Origin: Clostridia bacterium
GTDB taxonomy: Bacteria; Bacillota; Clostridia; Christensenellales; UBA1242
Reading direction: 5' to 3'
NCBI GenBank assembly: GCA_022793335.1
Contig: JAAWCQ010000009.1
Location: forward strand, 1-64,000
Length of the DNA stretch: 64,000 nucleotides
Part shown: piece by piece, positions 44,430-52,555 of the stretch
How the letters are laid out: every line of letters starts with the position of its first letter
Numbering within the stretch: the first letter of the stretch is position 1
Program-made: the position numbers and the translations under genes
Notes under the pieces: generated by a model
The model's database searches: none
Seen by the model: the letters and a program-made list of their open reading frames with translations, nothing else
What the model was told of the DNA's origin: nothing

Positions 44430-45028
44430 GTGAGCTCTTAGACGAACAGCTTGCCATGCAGGCTCAAAATGGAGATGAAGAAAGTGTTGACGAGTTGCTT
44501 AGCAGATATAAAAATCTTGTAAACAAGCTTTCAAGGCGATATTTCCTTATTGGCGGTGACATTGAAGATATTGTTCAAGAAGGTATGATTGGACTTTATA
44601 AAGCAATCATCCACTTTTCTGCTCAGAAAAATGCAACTTTTAAAACTTTTGCCGCAACCTGCATCAAAAATCAAATTCAAAACGCAATAAAAGTGGCAAG
44701 CTCAGAGAAAAACAAAGTGCTTTCATCCGCTCTTTCAATCGCTGATGCTCCAACTTTTGATGACGAAAATAAACTTGGCTTTGAGCTTTTTAATGAGCTG
44801 CCTTCCCCTGATGACGAGCTTTTAGAAAAAGAAAAGCTTGAAGAGCTTAAGAAAATTGTTGAAAAAACCTTATCTCCTCTTGAAATTAAGATTTTTTCGC
44901 TATACCTAAATGGCTATAGCTATAATGAAATATCAAAATTTGCAGGGATAAGCAAAAAAAGCATTGACAACGGGCTTTCAAGAATAAAACACAAATTGTC
45001 ATTTTTGAAAAATGATTTAAAAAATTGA
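44426..45028 (+). CDS. sigH: RNA polymerase sigma factor, SigH-like
   Basis: 200 residues. Region 2 is present (EDIVQEGMIGLYKAIIHFSAQKNATFKTFAATCIKNQIQNAIK), as is region 4 with its helix-turn-helix (LNGYSYNEISKFAGISKKSIDNGLSRIKHKL). Overlap with rlmB and the mrnC-rlmB-sigH order of B. subtilis point to SigH (Spo0H), which directs transition-phase and early sporulation genes; the family also includes non-sporulating relatives, so sporulation cannot be inferred. GAGG lies 6 nt before the ATG. A mild extension and acidic spacer (DDENKLGFELFNE) sit between regions 2 and 4. Confidence 0.85.
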   Translation: MSELLDEQLAMQAQNGDEESVDELLSRYKNLVNKLSRRYFLIGGDIEDIVQEGMIGLYKAIIHFSAQKNATFKTFAATCIKNQIQNAIKVASSEKNKVLSSALSIADAPTFDDENKLGFELFNELPSPDDELLEKEKLEELKKIVEKTLSPLEIKIFSLYLNGYSYNEISKFAGISKKSIDNGLSRIKHKLSFLKNDLKN

Positions 45029-45167
45029 AATAAAACCAAATTAAAAACTTAAAAAATTATCGAAAATAAAAAATATTATTTTTAACTTAAAAATAAAAAG
45101 ATTAAAATTAAAATTATAAAATTAAAAATCAAAAAAATACGGATAAACTTTTCTTATGGAGGAAAAT

Positions 45168-47177
45168 ATGGAAAATTTTGTTAGACCAAGACCAGTCTTT
45201 CCTAAAAAAGCAGTGGTCACAAGTGGAATGCCTTATGGCAATAAAGAGTTGCACTTTGCACATGTTGGGCTTGACCTTCGTGCAGATACATTTGCTCAAT
45301 TCTTGCGTGACCGCATTGGAGAAGAAAATGTGGTGTTTGTTTCAGGCACAGATTGCTATGGCTCACCTGCCATGGAATATTTTAGAGCCAAGTCTGCTTC
45401 TGGCGAAATAAACGACGCAAGTGTTGCTGATTTTGTTGAAAGAAATCACAAAAGTCATGTTGATACACTTAAAGCTTTTGGAGTGCGTTTCAACCTTTTT
45501 GCAGCTTCTGCTCTTGGAAGAGCGGGCGAAATCCACAAAGAAACCAGCAAATATTTTATTGAAAAACTCAATTCAAGCAAGATGGTTTCAAAACATTCTT
45601 CTTGGCAATTTTACGATGAAGAATTTGGCTCTCTTTTAAATGGAAGACAGGTAATTGGAAAATGCCCTATCGACAATTGTAAGAGCGAGAAAGGTTACGC
45701 TGACGAATGCGACCTTGGCCATCAGTATCTTCCACAAGACCTTATTGACCCAATCAGCAATTTAAGTGGCAAAAAGCCAAAGCTTGTCAAAATTGAAAAT
45801 CTTTATTTTGACCTTGAAAAATGTGGTGGCATATTAAACGACTGGATAAACTCAATTGAAAAAGAAAATGGAACACCTGCCTTTTTGGTAAAAGACATTC
45901 GTGAATTTTTCAAGGCGCCAGAAGTCTTTATCAAAAAAGATTTTTGGGATAAATTCAACGAAATCAAAAGCACTCTTCCTCATTTTGAAGAGCTTGAGCG
46001 CAAACCAAACAATCCAAGTATGACAATAGTGTTTGACTCTTTGACAGACCGTGAAAAAGCCTGTGAAATCTTGGCAAACAATGGAGTGCGTTATCGCACT
46101 GGCAAAACTCTCACACCATTTAGACTGTCTGGCGACATTTCTTGGGGTGTGCCATGTCCTGAAATTTTGGGAGTAAAAGACCAAACTTTCTATGTTTGGC
46201 CAGAAAGTCTTTGGGCACCTATATCTTTCACTAAAGCTTATCTTGAGTCAATTGGAAAAGAAGAGAATGAATGGAAGAAATATTGGTGCAGCCCAGATGG
46301 CAAAGTTTTCCAATTTTTAGGTGAAGACAACATATATTTCTATGGCCCAGCACAGCAGGCAATTTGGCTTTATACTCAAGGCGAAAGACCTGTTTACCCT
46401 GCCCCAGTCGGTCAGCTTCAAACCACGACTATTGTGCCAATTAAGTTTTTATTATATCTCAATAGTGTGGCTTCATCTTCAGGTCAAATTAAGCCACCTC
46501 TTGCAAAAGAGCTTTTAAACTATTACACTCCAGACCAATTCAGACTTCATTTCCTTGCAATGAATCTTGGAAACAACACCGTTTCTTTCAATCCAAAGCC
46601 ATTCAACCCAGAAGCAAAGGACGATGACATTGACCCTGTAACTGTTGAAGGCAATCTTCTTACAAATGTATACAATCGAATTTTAAGAACGGTATTTTAT
46701 TCAACTCAAAATGCTTTCGATGGCGTGCTTCCTTCTTGCGAAATTGATGATAATGTAATGGAAGAATGCAAAAAAGCCATTTTAAACTATGAAAGATTTA
46801 TGTATGAACGCAAATTTCATCAGGCATACAACACCGTGGATGTGTTTGTAAGAAATATCAATAAATATTGGGTGAAAGAAATCAAGAACAATCTTGACAC
46901 TGAAGCCCTTAAAAAACTCACTGTAAACACCATGCAATATATCTTTGTTGCCAATGCGCTGCTTCACCCTATGACTGCTGGAACAGAGAATGTGGCTGAT
47001 TATATTGGCTTTGACAAGACAAAATGCTTCAGTTGGGATTATATTTTTGAAAAATTTGACAAAGTTATGCTTAAAGAGCGAAACAGAAAGCTCACCTTCC
47101 TTAAAGAAAGAGAAGACTTTTTCAAGAGACATCAGTCACAGCTTGACGAACTTGCCAAAAAAAATGAAAATTTATAA
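45168..47177 (+). CDS. Methionyl-tRNA synthetase-like protein with altered HIGH and KMSKS motifs
   Basis: 669 residues. Overall layout follows class I MetRS: N-terminal VTSGMPYGNKELHFAHVGLDLRAD, FVSGTDCYGSPA, a zinc-knuckle-like CPIDNC...CDLGH, RLSGDISWGVPCPE, the WPESLWAPISF and DNIYFYGPAQQAIW region, then the helical anticodon-binding domain with NLLTNVYNRILR and NYERFMYERKFHQAYN. HIGH is HFAH (H29-H32). Where KMSKS is expected (about 434-438) it reads VASSS, followed by G and then QFRLHFL, so both Lys residues that stabilise the adenylate transition state are lost. It could be a compensated synthetase or a non-canonical paralogue. GGAGG at 45158-45162 sits 5 nt before ATG 45168; an ATG at 45156 overlaps that site. 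Confidence 0.85.
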   Translation: MENFVRPRPVFPKKAVVTSGMPYGNKELHFAHVGLDLRADTFAQFLRDRIGEENVVFVSGTDCYGSPAMEYFRAKSASGEINDASVADFVERNHKSHVDTLKAFGVRFNLFAASALGRAGEIHKETSKYFIEKLNSSKMVSKHSSWQFYDEEFGSLLNGRQVIGKCPIDNCKSEKGYADECDLGHQYLPQDLIDPISNLSGKKPKLVKIENLYFDLEKCGGILNDWINSIEKENGTPAFLVKDIREFFKAPEVFIKKDFWDKFNEIKSTLPHFEELERKPNNPSMTIVFDSLTDREKACEILANNGVRYRTGKTLTPFRLSGDISWGVPCPEILGVKDQTFYVWPESLWAPISFTKAYLESIGKEENEWKKYWCSPDGKVFQFLGEDNIYFYGPAQQAIWLYTQGERPVYPAPVGQLQTTTIVPIKFLLYLNSVASSSGQIKPPLAKELLNYYTPDQFRLHFLAMNLGNNTVSFNPKPFNPEAKDDDIDPVTVEGNLLTNVYNRILRTVFYSTQNAFDGVLPSCEIDDNVMEECKKAILNYERFMYERKFHQAYNTVDVFVRNINKYWVKEIKNNLDTEALKKLTVNTMQYIFVANALLHPMTAGTENVADYIGFDKTKCFSWDYIFEKFDKVMLKERNRKLTFLKEREDFFKRHQSQLDELAKKNENL

Positions 47178-47186
47178 AAAATACTA

Positions 47187-47215
47187 TTGACAAATAAAGA
47201 AATTTGCTTTATTCT
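47187..47215 (+). promoter_or_regulatory. Sigma-A promoter of the 27-codon mini-gene
   Basis: TTGACA (47187-47192), a 17-bp spacer and TATTCT (47210-47215) start 10 nt beyond the MetRS-like stop codon. Confidence 0.65.
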
Positions 47216-47264
47216 TTAAAGGTCGAAATTAAAAACAAAAATTTAATAAAAGGAGAATAGAACA

Positions 47265-47348
47265 ATGAACGCAAAATTTTCAACTAAAAATAAAACAATT
47301 ATTTATGCGAATGGACTTAAATATTCTTCTTTTGAGGATAAATTTTAG
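47265..47348 (+). CDS. 27-residue small protein or leader peptide
   Basis: An ATG with a strong AAAGGAG site 9 nt upstream starts 27 codons that end at TAG 47346-47348. The peptide begins MNAKFSTKNK and ends SSFEDKF; it is basic and has no membrane segment. It has its own promoter at 47187-47215 and a terminator at 47356-47389, followed by an ABC exporter gene. Promoter, short frame, hairpin and efflux gene in that order is the layout of translational attenuators of drug-resistance transporters, but it could also be an independent small protein. No stall motif is evident. Confidence 0.6.
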   Translation: MNAKFSTKNKTIIYANGLKYSSFEDKF

Positions 47349-47355
47349 TATTTTT

Positions 47356-47389
47356 AAAAACTTCGCATAAATTTTTGCGGAGTTTTTTG
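47356..47389 (+). terminator. Terminator between the mini-gene and the ABC exporter
   Basis: A 12-bp stem AAAAACTTCGCA/TGCGGAGTTTTT with one G-T pair and a T-run begins 8 nt past the mini-gene stop. It would stop transcription before the exporter unless ribosomes or antisense pairing prevent folding. Confidence 0.75.
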
Positions 47390-47447
47390 TTGAAATTGTC
47401 AATTAAAAGTGTTTCCACAACAAAATTTTAAAAATATGGAGAAATTT

Positions 47448-49388
47448 ATGAAAAAGAAAAAAAATCAAGTTTCAACAACTGAAGAAACCCAAAATCTTGA
47501 AAATCAAGAAAAAGAAAGTATTGTAGTTGTTGAAAACAAAAATGAAAAGAAAAAAACTAAAGTAAAAAAGCAAAAGAAAGACAAGCCTGGCATTTGGCCT
47601 TACTTAAAACAACACAAGCTTGGTATAGCTGCATATATAATTATTTACGCGCTTTCTGGCGCTTGTGGCGTCATTTCCACCCTTCTTTACGCTCAGATGG
47701 TGGTAGCAGTCAGCTCAACCGAGTTTTTAAAAGGAATTTATATTCTTTTGATTGCACTGGGAGTAACTCTATTAAGGCGTGCTTGTTGGTATTTGACGGG
47801 ACTGATTTACCAAAAGGTGTCAAACAGAATTATGGCAGACTTGAATTATGACCTTTCATTGCAAGCATTTAAATTAAATTCTAAGACTTATTCTGACCAC
47901 AATACTGGCACTTTTGTGCAAAGGCTGGTCAGCGACCCAGAGCGAATTGTAAGCAATCTTGCAGACATTGTTGATATACTCACTGATATTGTTTCAACTT
48001 TTGTAATCATTATATATATTACCACCCTCAACATTTATATCGGGCTTATTGTTGCTGTCGTTCTTGTTATTGGCATCTTGCTGGAACGCTATCGTGTCAA
48101 ATTCCGTTATAAAAACAGAAGGGATGTAAGAAAAAAATCTGACAAAGTAAATTCTCTTACAACTGAGATTGTCAAGAGTGAAAAAGATATAAAGTCGCTC
48201 GGGCTTGAAGAAAAGCTCAGCGAAGTTGCAAGAAACAACTTTGAAGAATACAAAAAGACAAGTTATCATGCCTATATGACTGATATGAATTTCTATTCGG
48301 TAAGAAATTTGGTGATAGAAATTGCAAGCATTGGAATTTTAATTCTTGGCATATATCTTCTTGACCATTCACTTATCACCCTTGCAACCTTCATGATTAT
48401 TTATTCTTATGATAATGACCTCTATCGCTTTGTTTGGTGCATTGGAAACATATTAAGTTTCTTCAGTGAAATCAAGCTTTGCAGTGAAAGAATGTTTGGT
48501 CTTTTTGATGAAAACGAATTTGTAACCGAAAAATTTGGAAAAGTGCATCTTGAAAATGTCAAAGGGCTCATCGAATTTAAAAATGTTGATTATTCCTATA
48601 TAGAATATGAAGATAATGATAGTAAGCAAGACGAAAACAAAAAGTTGTCTCGAAAAGAGCGCAGAGCGCTTAAAAAGGCCAAAAAAGAGCGTAAAATCAA
48701 ATCTACAAATCATATATTTGACAATTTATCTTTTAAGATAGAGCCAAACACAACTGTCGCCTTCGTAGGACGAAGCGGAAGCGGAAAATCAACCATTTTA
48801 AATCTTATGTCAAAGATGTATGATGTTGATGGTGGTGAAGTTTTGATTGACCACACAAACATAAATGACCTTGACAAAGACACATTAAGAAAAACCATTT
48901 CGCTTGTAAACCAATTCCCTTACATCTTTGATATGACCATTCGAGAAAACCTCATGCTTGCCAAAAAGGATGCAACAGAAGAAGAAATCAATGAAGCAAT
49001 CAAAAGCGCCTCTCTTTCTGAGTTTATTGCCGGTTTAAATGACGGCTTAGACACCAAGGTTGGAGAAAGCGGAATAAAGCTCTCTGGTGGTCAAAAACAA
49101 AGACTGGCAATTGCAAGAGCCCTTCTTAGAAACTCTTCAATCATCATTTTTGACGAAAGTACAAGCTCTCTTGATAATTTCGCTCAAGAGGAAATCAAGC
49201 ACAGCATTGATGCCTTGAAAGGAAAAAGCACTATTGTCATTGTTGCTCACCGTCTTTCAACAATCCGCAATGTTGACACTATATTCTTCCTTGATGAAGG
49301 AAAAATTGAAGACATTGGCACCTTTGATTATTTATTCGAAAACAATGTTAAATTCAAAAATATGTTCTTTGCAGAAAATTTAAGTTGA
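47448..49388 (+). CDS. ABC exporter (half transporter, MDR-type)
   Basis: 646 residues. A 45-residue Lys/Glu-rich head precedes a six-helix transmembrane domain (about 50-350), then a nucleotide-binding domain: Walker A GRSGSGKST (about 441-449), Q-loop, signature LSGGQKQRLAIARALL (about 545), Walker B IIIFDESTSSLD and the H-loop VAHRLST. Between the two domains is an unusual Lys/Arg-rich insertion of about 30 residues (about 384-414, KLSRKERRALKKAKKER). It works as a homo- or heterodimer. Substrate unknown. The ATG at 47448 has GGAG 6 nt upstream; an ATG at 47436 is in frame. It is preceded by the 27-codon unit. Confidence 0.92.
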   Translation: MKKKKNQVSTTEETQNLENQEKESIVVVENKNEKKKTKVKKQKKDKPGIWPYLKQHKLGIAAYIIIYALSGACGVISTLLYAQMVVAVSSTEFLKGIYILLIALGVTLLRRACWYLTGLIYQKVSNRIMADLNYDLSLQAFKLNSKTYSDHNTGTFVQRLVSDPERIVSNLADIVDILTDIVSTFVIIIYITTLNIYIGLIVAVVLVIGILLERYRVKFRYKNRRDVRKKSDKVNSLTTEIVKSEKDIKSLGLEEKLSEVARNNFEEYKKTSYHAYMTDMNFYSVRNLVIEIASIGILILGIYLLDHSLITLATFMIIYSYDNDLYRFVWCIGNILSFFSEIKLCSERMFGLFDENEFVTEKFGKVHLENVKGLIEFKNVDYSYIEYEDNDSKQDENKKLSRKERRALKKAKKERKIKSTNHIFDNLSFKIEPNTTVAFVGRSGSGKSTILNLMSKMYDVDGGEVLIDHTNINDLDKDTLRKTISLVNQFPYIFDMTIRENLMLAKKDATEEEINEAIKSASLSEFIAGLNDGLDTKVGESGIKLSGGQKQRLAIARALLRNSSIIIFDESTSSLDNFAQEEIKHSIDALKGKSTIVIVAHRLSTIRNVDTIFFLDEGKIEDIGTFDYLFENNVKFKNMFFAENLS

Positions 49389-49421
49389 TAATCATTATAA
49401 AATCAATTTAAATCGTAAATT

Positions 49422-49452
49422 AAGTGAAGTAAGATTATACTTCACTTTTTTT
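49422..49452 (+). terminator. Terminator of the ABC exporter
   Basis: A 10-bp AAGTGAAGTA/TACTTCACTT stem and a T-run of 8, 33 nt beyond the stop. Confidence 0.85.
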
Positions 49453-49534
49453 TAGCTTTATCAAGAAAATTTTGCCGAATTGTTTTATTTATTTTTATAT
49501 TTTTGATACAATATAATAGAATAAAGGAGATTTT

Positions 49535-50908
49535 ATGAAAAAGTTATGGAATAATAAAAATACCAAAGACATATTTGCTTTTTGTGAAGAATATAAAGAC
49601 TTTTTGTCAAACAATAAAACCGAGCGTGAGTGCGTGATTTCTATTCGCGAAATGGCTAAAAAAGCGGGCTATCAAGACCTTAAGGAATTGATAGAAAAAG
49701 GGGAAAAACTCAAAACTGGAGATAAAGTTTATGCAAGCAATCTTGATAAATGCATATTTTTATTTCATATAGACAAACGCCCTATTTCTGACGGTTTGAG
49801 AATTTTAGGAGCGCACATTGACAGCCCAAGACTTGATTTAAAACCAAATCCACTTTATGAAAATTCGGCAACCAACATTGTGCTTTTCGACACCCACTAT
49901 TATGGAGGCATTAAGAAATATCAATGGACTGCCCTTCCGCTTGCTCTGCATGGTGTGGTATGCAAGAAAGACGGCAGCACTGTCAAAGTAAATATTGGCG
50001 AAAAAGATGATGATCCTGTTTTCTGCATTTCTGACCTTCTACCTCACCTTGACCGAGATCTTTCAAAATCGGCAGAAAACAAAATAATAGGCGAAAACTT
50101 GAATGTAATTATTGGTGGAATGCCTGTTTCAAATGATAATAAAGAAGCTGTCAAGGCTGGAATTATTAAACTTCTTAAATCAATGAATATTGAAGAAGAT
50201 GATTTTATTTCAGCTGAGATTGAAGTAGTGCCAGCTGGAAAAGCTCGAGATATGGGCTTAGACCGCAGTTTTGTGCTTGGCTATGGTCAAGATGACAGAA
50301 TTTGCGCTTACACCTCTTTAAAAGCCATGCTTGAGATAGAAAAACCGGAATACACTCTTGCCGGCATGTTTGTTGACAAAGAAGAAGTGGGATCTCAAGG
50401 CGCAAGTGGCATGCAAAGCCTGTTCTTTGAAGATATGATTGCAGAAATTTCTGTTTTGATGGGTGAAAACTCTCATCTTTCTGTAAGAAGAGCTTTGAGA
50501 AATTCATTCATGCTTTCAAGTGATGTCACTGCTGGCTATGACCCAAACTATGAAGGTGCTTTTGACAAAAACAACGACGCTTTTCTCGGCAAAGGCATTT
50601 CTTTCAATAAATATACAGGCAGTCGCGGCAAAAGCGGCGCAAATGATGCAAGCCCAGAATATATTGCAAAATTGCGAAAAATTCTTGACGATAAAGATAT
50701 AAACTATCAACTTACTGAAATGGGCAAGATTGACCAAGGAGGCGGCGGCACAATTGCATATATCACCGCAAACTATGGCATGAATGTAATCGATTGCGGA
50801 TGCCCACTTCTCAATATGCATGCACCTTGGGAAATTTCTTCAAAATCTGATATTTATGAAGCTTATAAGTGTTATAAAGAATTTCTCTCAAGCAAAATTT
50901 TAAAATAA
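49535..50908 (+). CDS. apeB: M18-family aminopeptidase
   Basis: 457 residues, the usual length. The zinc ligands and signature segments are LGAHIDSPRLDLKPNPLYE (His and Asp), GYGQDDRICAYTSL, MFVDKEEVGSQGASGM (Glu pair) and the C-terminal CPLLNMHAPWEISSKSD (His). M18 enzymes are dodecameric, di-zinc, cytosolic and remove acidic or neutral N-terminal residues from peptides. AAAGGAG lies 5 nt before the ATG. It is monocistronic and shares a terminator with the small regulator downstream. The symbol is a family-level assignment. Confidence 0.9.
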   Translation: MKKLWNNKNTKDIFAFCEEYKDFLSNNKTERECVISIREMAKKAGYQDLKELIEKGEKLKTGDKVYASNLDKCIFLFHIDKRPISDGLRILGAHIDSPRLDLKPNPLYENSATNIVLFDTHYYGGIKKYQWTALPLALHGVVCKKDGSTVKVNIGEKDDDPVFCISDLLPHLDRDLSKSAENKIIGENLNVIIGGMPVSNDNKEAVKAGIIKLLKSMNIEEDDFISAEIEVVPAGKARDMGLDRSFVLGYGQDDRICAYTSLKAMLEIEKPEYTLAGMFVDKEEVGSQGASGMQSLFFEDMIAEISVLMGENSHLSVRRALRNSFMLSSDVTAGYDPNYEGAFDKNNDAFLGKGISFNKYTGSRGKSGANDASPEYIAKLRKILDDKDINYQLTEMGKIDQGGGGTIAYITANYGMNVIDCGCPLLNMHAPWEISSKSDIYEAYKCYKEFLSSKILK

Positions 50909-50938
50909 AAAAAGACTTACTTTTGTAAGCCTTTTTTA
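50907..50938. terminator. Bidirectional terminator between apeB and the XRE gene
   Basis: A 13-bp stem, AAAAAAGACTTAC/GTAAGCCTTTTTT, with one mismatch. T-runs on both strands serve both genes; it overlaps the last codon of the XRE gene. Confidence 0.75.
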
Positions 50939-51178
50939 TTGAACAACTTCGTCAAAATCATTGAAATAATCTCTATTGTAAAATTCACTAAGAGTTATAC
51001 CTGCCCCATAGCAAATTTTTTTGACTGTGAAAGAGCTTAATGTTTTTGTCCTGCCCTTCATAAAGTCAAACACTGTGGATGGCGTAAGTACAGCATTTAA
51101 ACATAGTGCCGTCAAACTTATCTTTTTTTCTTTAGCCAATTCCGTAATTCTTTTCCTAGTTGCCTCATCAAGATTCAT
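50936..51178 (-). CDS. Small XRE-family helix-turn-helix regulator
   Basis: 80 residues, nearly all HTH: RKRITELAKEKKISLTALCLNAVLTPSTVFDFMKG followed by SSFTVKKICYGAGITLSEFY, the classic five-helix XRE domain. It would bind an operator as a dimer. A 9-bp inverted repeat lies over its ribosome site (see 51181-51204), which suggests autoregulation. Its only neighbours are apeB (convergent) and tRNA-fMet. Confidence 0.85.
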   Translation of the reverse strand: MNLDEATRKRITELAKEKKISLTALCLNAVLTPSTVFDFMKGRTKTLSSFTVKKICYGAGITLSEFYNRDYFNDFDEVVQ

Positions 51179-51180
51179 AA

Positions 51181-51204
51181 CTTTTTACGACCCTCCGTAA
51201 AAAG
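51181..51204 (-). promoter_or_regulatory. Perfect 9-bp inverted repeat with the XRE ribosome site in its loop
   Basis: CTTTTTACG (51181-51189) and CGTAAAAAG (51196-51204) flank a 6-nt centre. In the mRNA of the XRE gene this folds into a hairpin whose loop is GAGGGT, the apparent Shine-Dalgarno element, ending 2 nt before the start codon. As DNA it is a palindrome suited to a dimeric repressor. Confidence 0.6.
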
Positions 51205-51432
51205 TTTATTTCCTTTTTTTTAATAAGTATTACGGGTGGCCGTGATTTCGACAAAGTTTTCACATTTAAAACCTAAAAAATGGGAATTTTAGATGGATTT
51301 TTATAGAAAAAATCAAAAATTTTTCAAATTCAAATATAACATTAAATAAAGAAAAAAGAAGAAGTTGCCACTATAAATTCATAAAATTCGACAAAAGTAG
51401 ACAAAATATTACATAATTTTTATAAAAAGGTA

Positions 51433-51461
51433 TTGACAAATAGGAGTAAAAAGCATATACT
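51433..51461 (+). promoter_or_regulatory. Promoter of tRNA-fMet
   Basis: TTGACA (51433-51438), a 17-bp spacer and TATACT (51456-51461), 10 nt before the tRNA 5' end. Confidence 0.85.
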
Positions 51462-51471
51462 ATAAAGGTAT

Positions 51472-51548
51472 CGCGGGATAGAGCAGCTCGGAAGCTCGTC
51501 GGGCTCATAACCCGAAGGTCGTTGGTTCAAATCCAACTCCCGCAACCA
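51472..51548 (+). tRNA. Initiator tRNA-fMet (anticodon CAT)
   Basis: 77 nt with encoded CCA. The acceptor stem pairs GCGGGA with TCCCGC while C1 faces A72, the mismatch that marks initiator tRNA. The anticodon stem carries three G-C pairs (GGG/CCC) around CTCATAA, also initiator-specific. T-loop TTCAAAT is normal. Confidence 0.96.
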
Positions 51549-51787
51549 GAGTGAAGTAAGTCGTTAGACTTACTTTTTTTTTACCTTCGGGATATATCGT
51601 AAGATATAACCCTCGTTCTCGGGAGTGTCAAATCCAACTCCCGCAACCAAAGTAGAGTAAGTCGTTAGACTTACTTTTTTTTTACCTTCGGGATATATCG
51701 CAAGATATAACCCTCGTTCTCGGGAGTGTCAAATCCAACTCCCGCAACCAGAGTGAAGTAAGTCGTTAGGCTTACTTTTTTTATGAT
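51527..51787 (+). repeat. 101-bp tandem repeat array carrying the tRNA-fMet 3' end and terminator
   Basis: The last 22 nt of the tRNA (51527-51548) recur exactly at 51628-51649 and 51729-51750, each 101 bp apart. Between them each unit has an AAGTAAGTC-GTTA-GACTTACTT terminator-like hairpin with a T-run, then CTTCGGGATATATC, GATATAACCC and CTCGGGAGT segments. The two full units differ at only a few positions (GAGTGAAG vs AAGTAGAG; a T/C change), and a third partial unit ends in a terminator with GGCTTACTT. No extra anticodon arm is present in the copies, so they are not tRNAs. Confidence 0.92.
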
Positions 51788-51839
51788 GAGGCTGCATCAT
51801 TTTAAGTTTCAAATTTTATGCTTGGAATATAATTAAATG
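51788..51839. other. Gap between the repeat array and the next promoter
   Basis: A short AT-rich stretch with an ATGATGAGGCTGCATCAT partial palindrome at 51783-51800. No gene seen. Confidence 0.5.
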
Positions 51840-51867
51840 TTGACAATATTAAAAAAACTGCTATACT
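51840..51867 (+). promoter_or_regulatory. Sigma-A promoter of the 198-residue protein gene
   Basis: TTGACA (51840-51845), a 16-bp spacer and TATACT (51862-51867), 48 nt before the ATG, which has AAAGGAGG 5 nt upstream. Confidence 0.75.
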
Positions 51868-51915
51868 ATAATTAAAGAAAAACATGTTGATTTTAAATCA
51901 ATAAAGGAGGCCATT

Positions 51916-52512
51916 ATGGAAAAAGAAATATTGGATATTCCAAAAAGATTCGTTTGTTTAGAGTTGAAAGGATCCAGCAAAGTCACCGTAATTGATGTAT
52001 GTCATTTCGTAAGAATGCTTAATGATAGGCAAGCAAAAGTAAAGCTTGACTATGCATCCGTTCTTTTAAAGTCAGCAAAATATTTTGAAAGTATGCCAGC
52101 TGCTGTAGAATATATGGCAGAGGTTTTAAAAACAGATTCCCAGCCACAGTATGAGGGTGTTGCCACTATAGCTTGTGATAAAGAAAAAGAATATAGTTTT
52201 CTTATTCATGCGATAAACAATATTACAGACAATTATTCTGTTCATGAAATTGAATCTGTAGTTTTCTCTGCTGAAACTGACATCAATGATCAACTTATAT
52301 TCCCAATATTTATGCATCTTGAAAAAGTAAACAGCCTTCTCAATGTCAGCAAAGTTGAAAACAATAAAGAAAATAAAGATGATAATTTAAACAAAATTTT
52401 GCTTGTGGAATTAAACCCTCAAAAAAATGGTTTATTCAATAAAGAAACTCGCTTTGAAAAAATGCCAATTCAAGAAGAACGCCCTCTTGAAGAACAAGAA
52501 ATTGATAGATAA
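51916..52512 (+). CDS. Hypothetical protein, 198 residues
   Basis: A soluble protein without signal peptide or membrane helix. The first 65 residues (PKRFVCLELKGSSKVTVIDV, then RMLNDRQAKVKLDYASVLLKSAKYF) alternate strand and helix. An Asn/Lys/Glu-rich linker near 145-160 leads to a short acidic tail. I recognise no family. It has its own strong promoter, ribosome site and terminator, so it is surely expressed. It lies after the tRNA-fMet repeat array. Confidence 0.7.
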   Translation: MEKEILDIPKRFVCLELKGSSKVTVIDVCHFVRMLNDRQAKVKLDYASVLLKSAKYFESMPAAVEYMAEVLKTDSQPQYEGVATIACDKEKEYSFLIHAINNITDNYSVHEIESVVFSAETDINDQLIFPIFMHLEKVNSLLNVSKVENNKENKDDNLNKILLVELNPQKNGLFNKETRFEKMPIQEERPLEEQEIDR

Positions 52513-52516
52513 ACAA

Positions 52517-52547
52517 AAAAACAAGACGCTTTTTTAGTCTTGTTTTT
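52517..52547. terminator. Bidirectional terminator
   Basis: An 11-bp AAAAACAAGAC/GTCTTGTTTTT stem with T-runs on both strands, between the 198-residue gene (plus) and the polytopic membrane protein gene (minus). Confidence 0.82.
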
Positions 52548-52555
52548 ATTTTTCA

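Noticed and set aside
51549-51760. Extra tRNA genes within the repeat array
   Set aside because: The copies contain only the 3' end of tRNA-fMet and lack D- and anticodon arms; the T-stem is also lost (GAGTG cannot pair with CCAAC).
51527-51787. CRISPR array
   Set aside because: The 101-bp repeats are contiguous with no unique spacers, and no cas genes are present.
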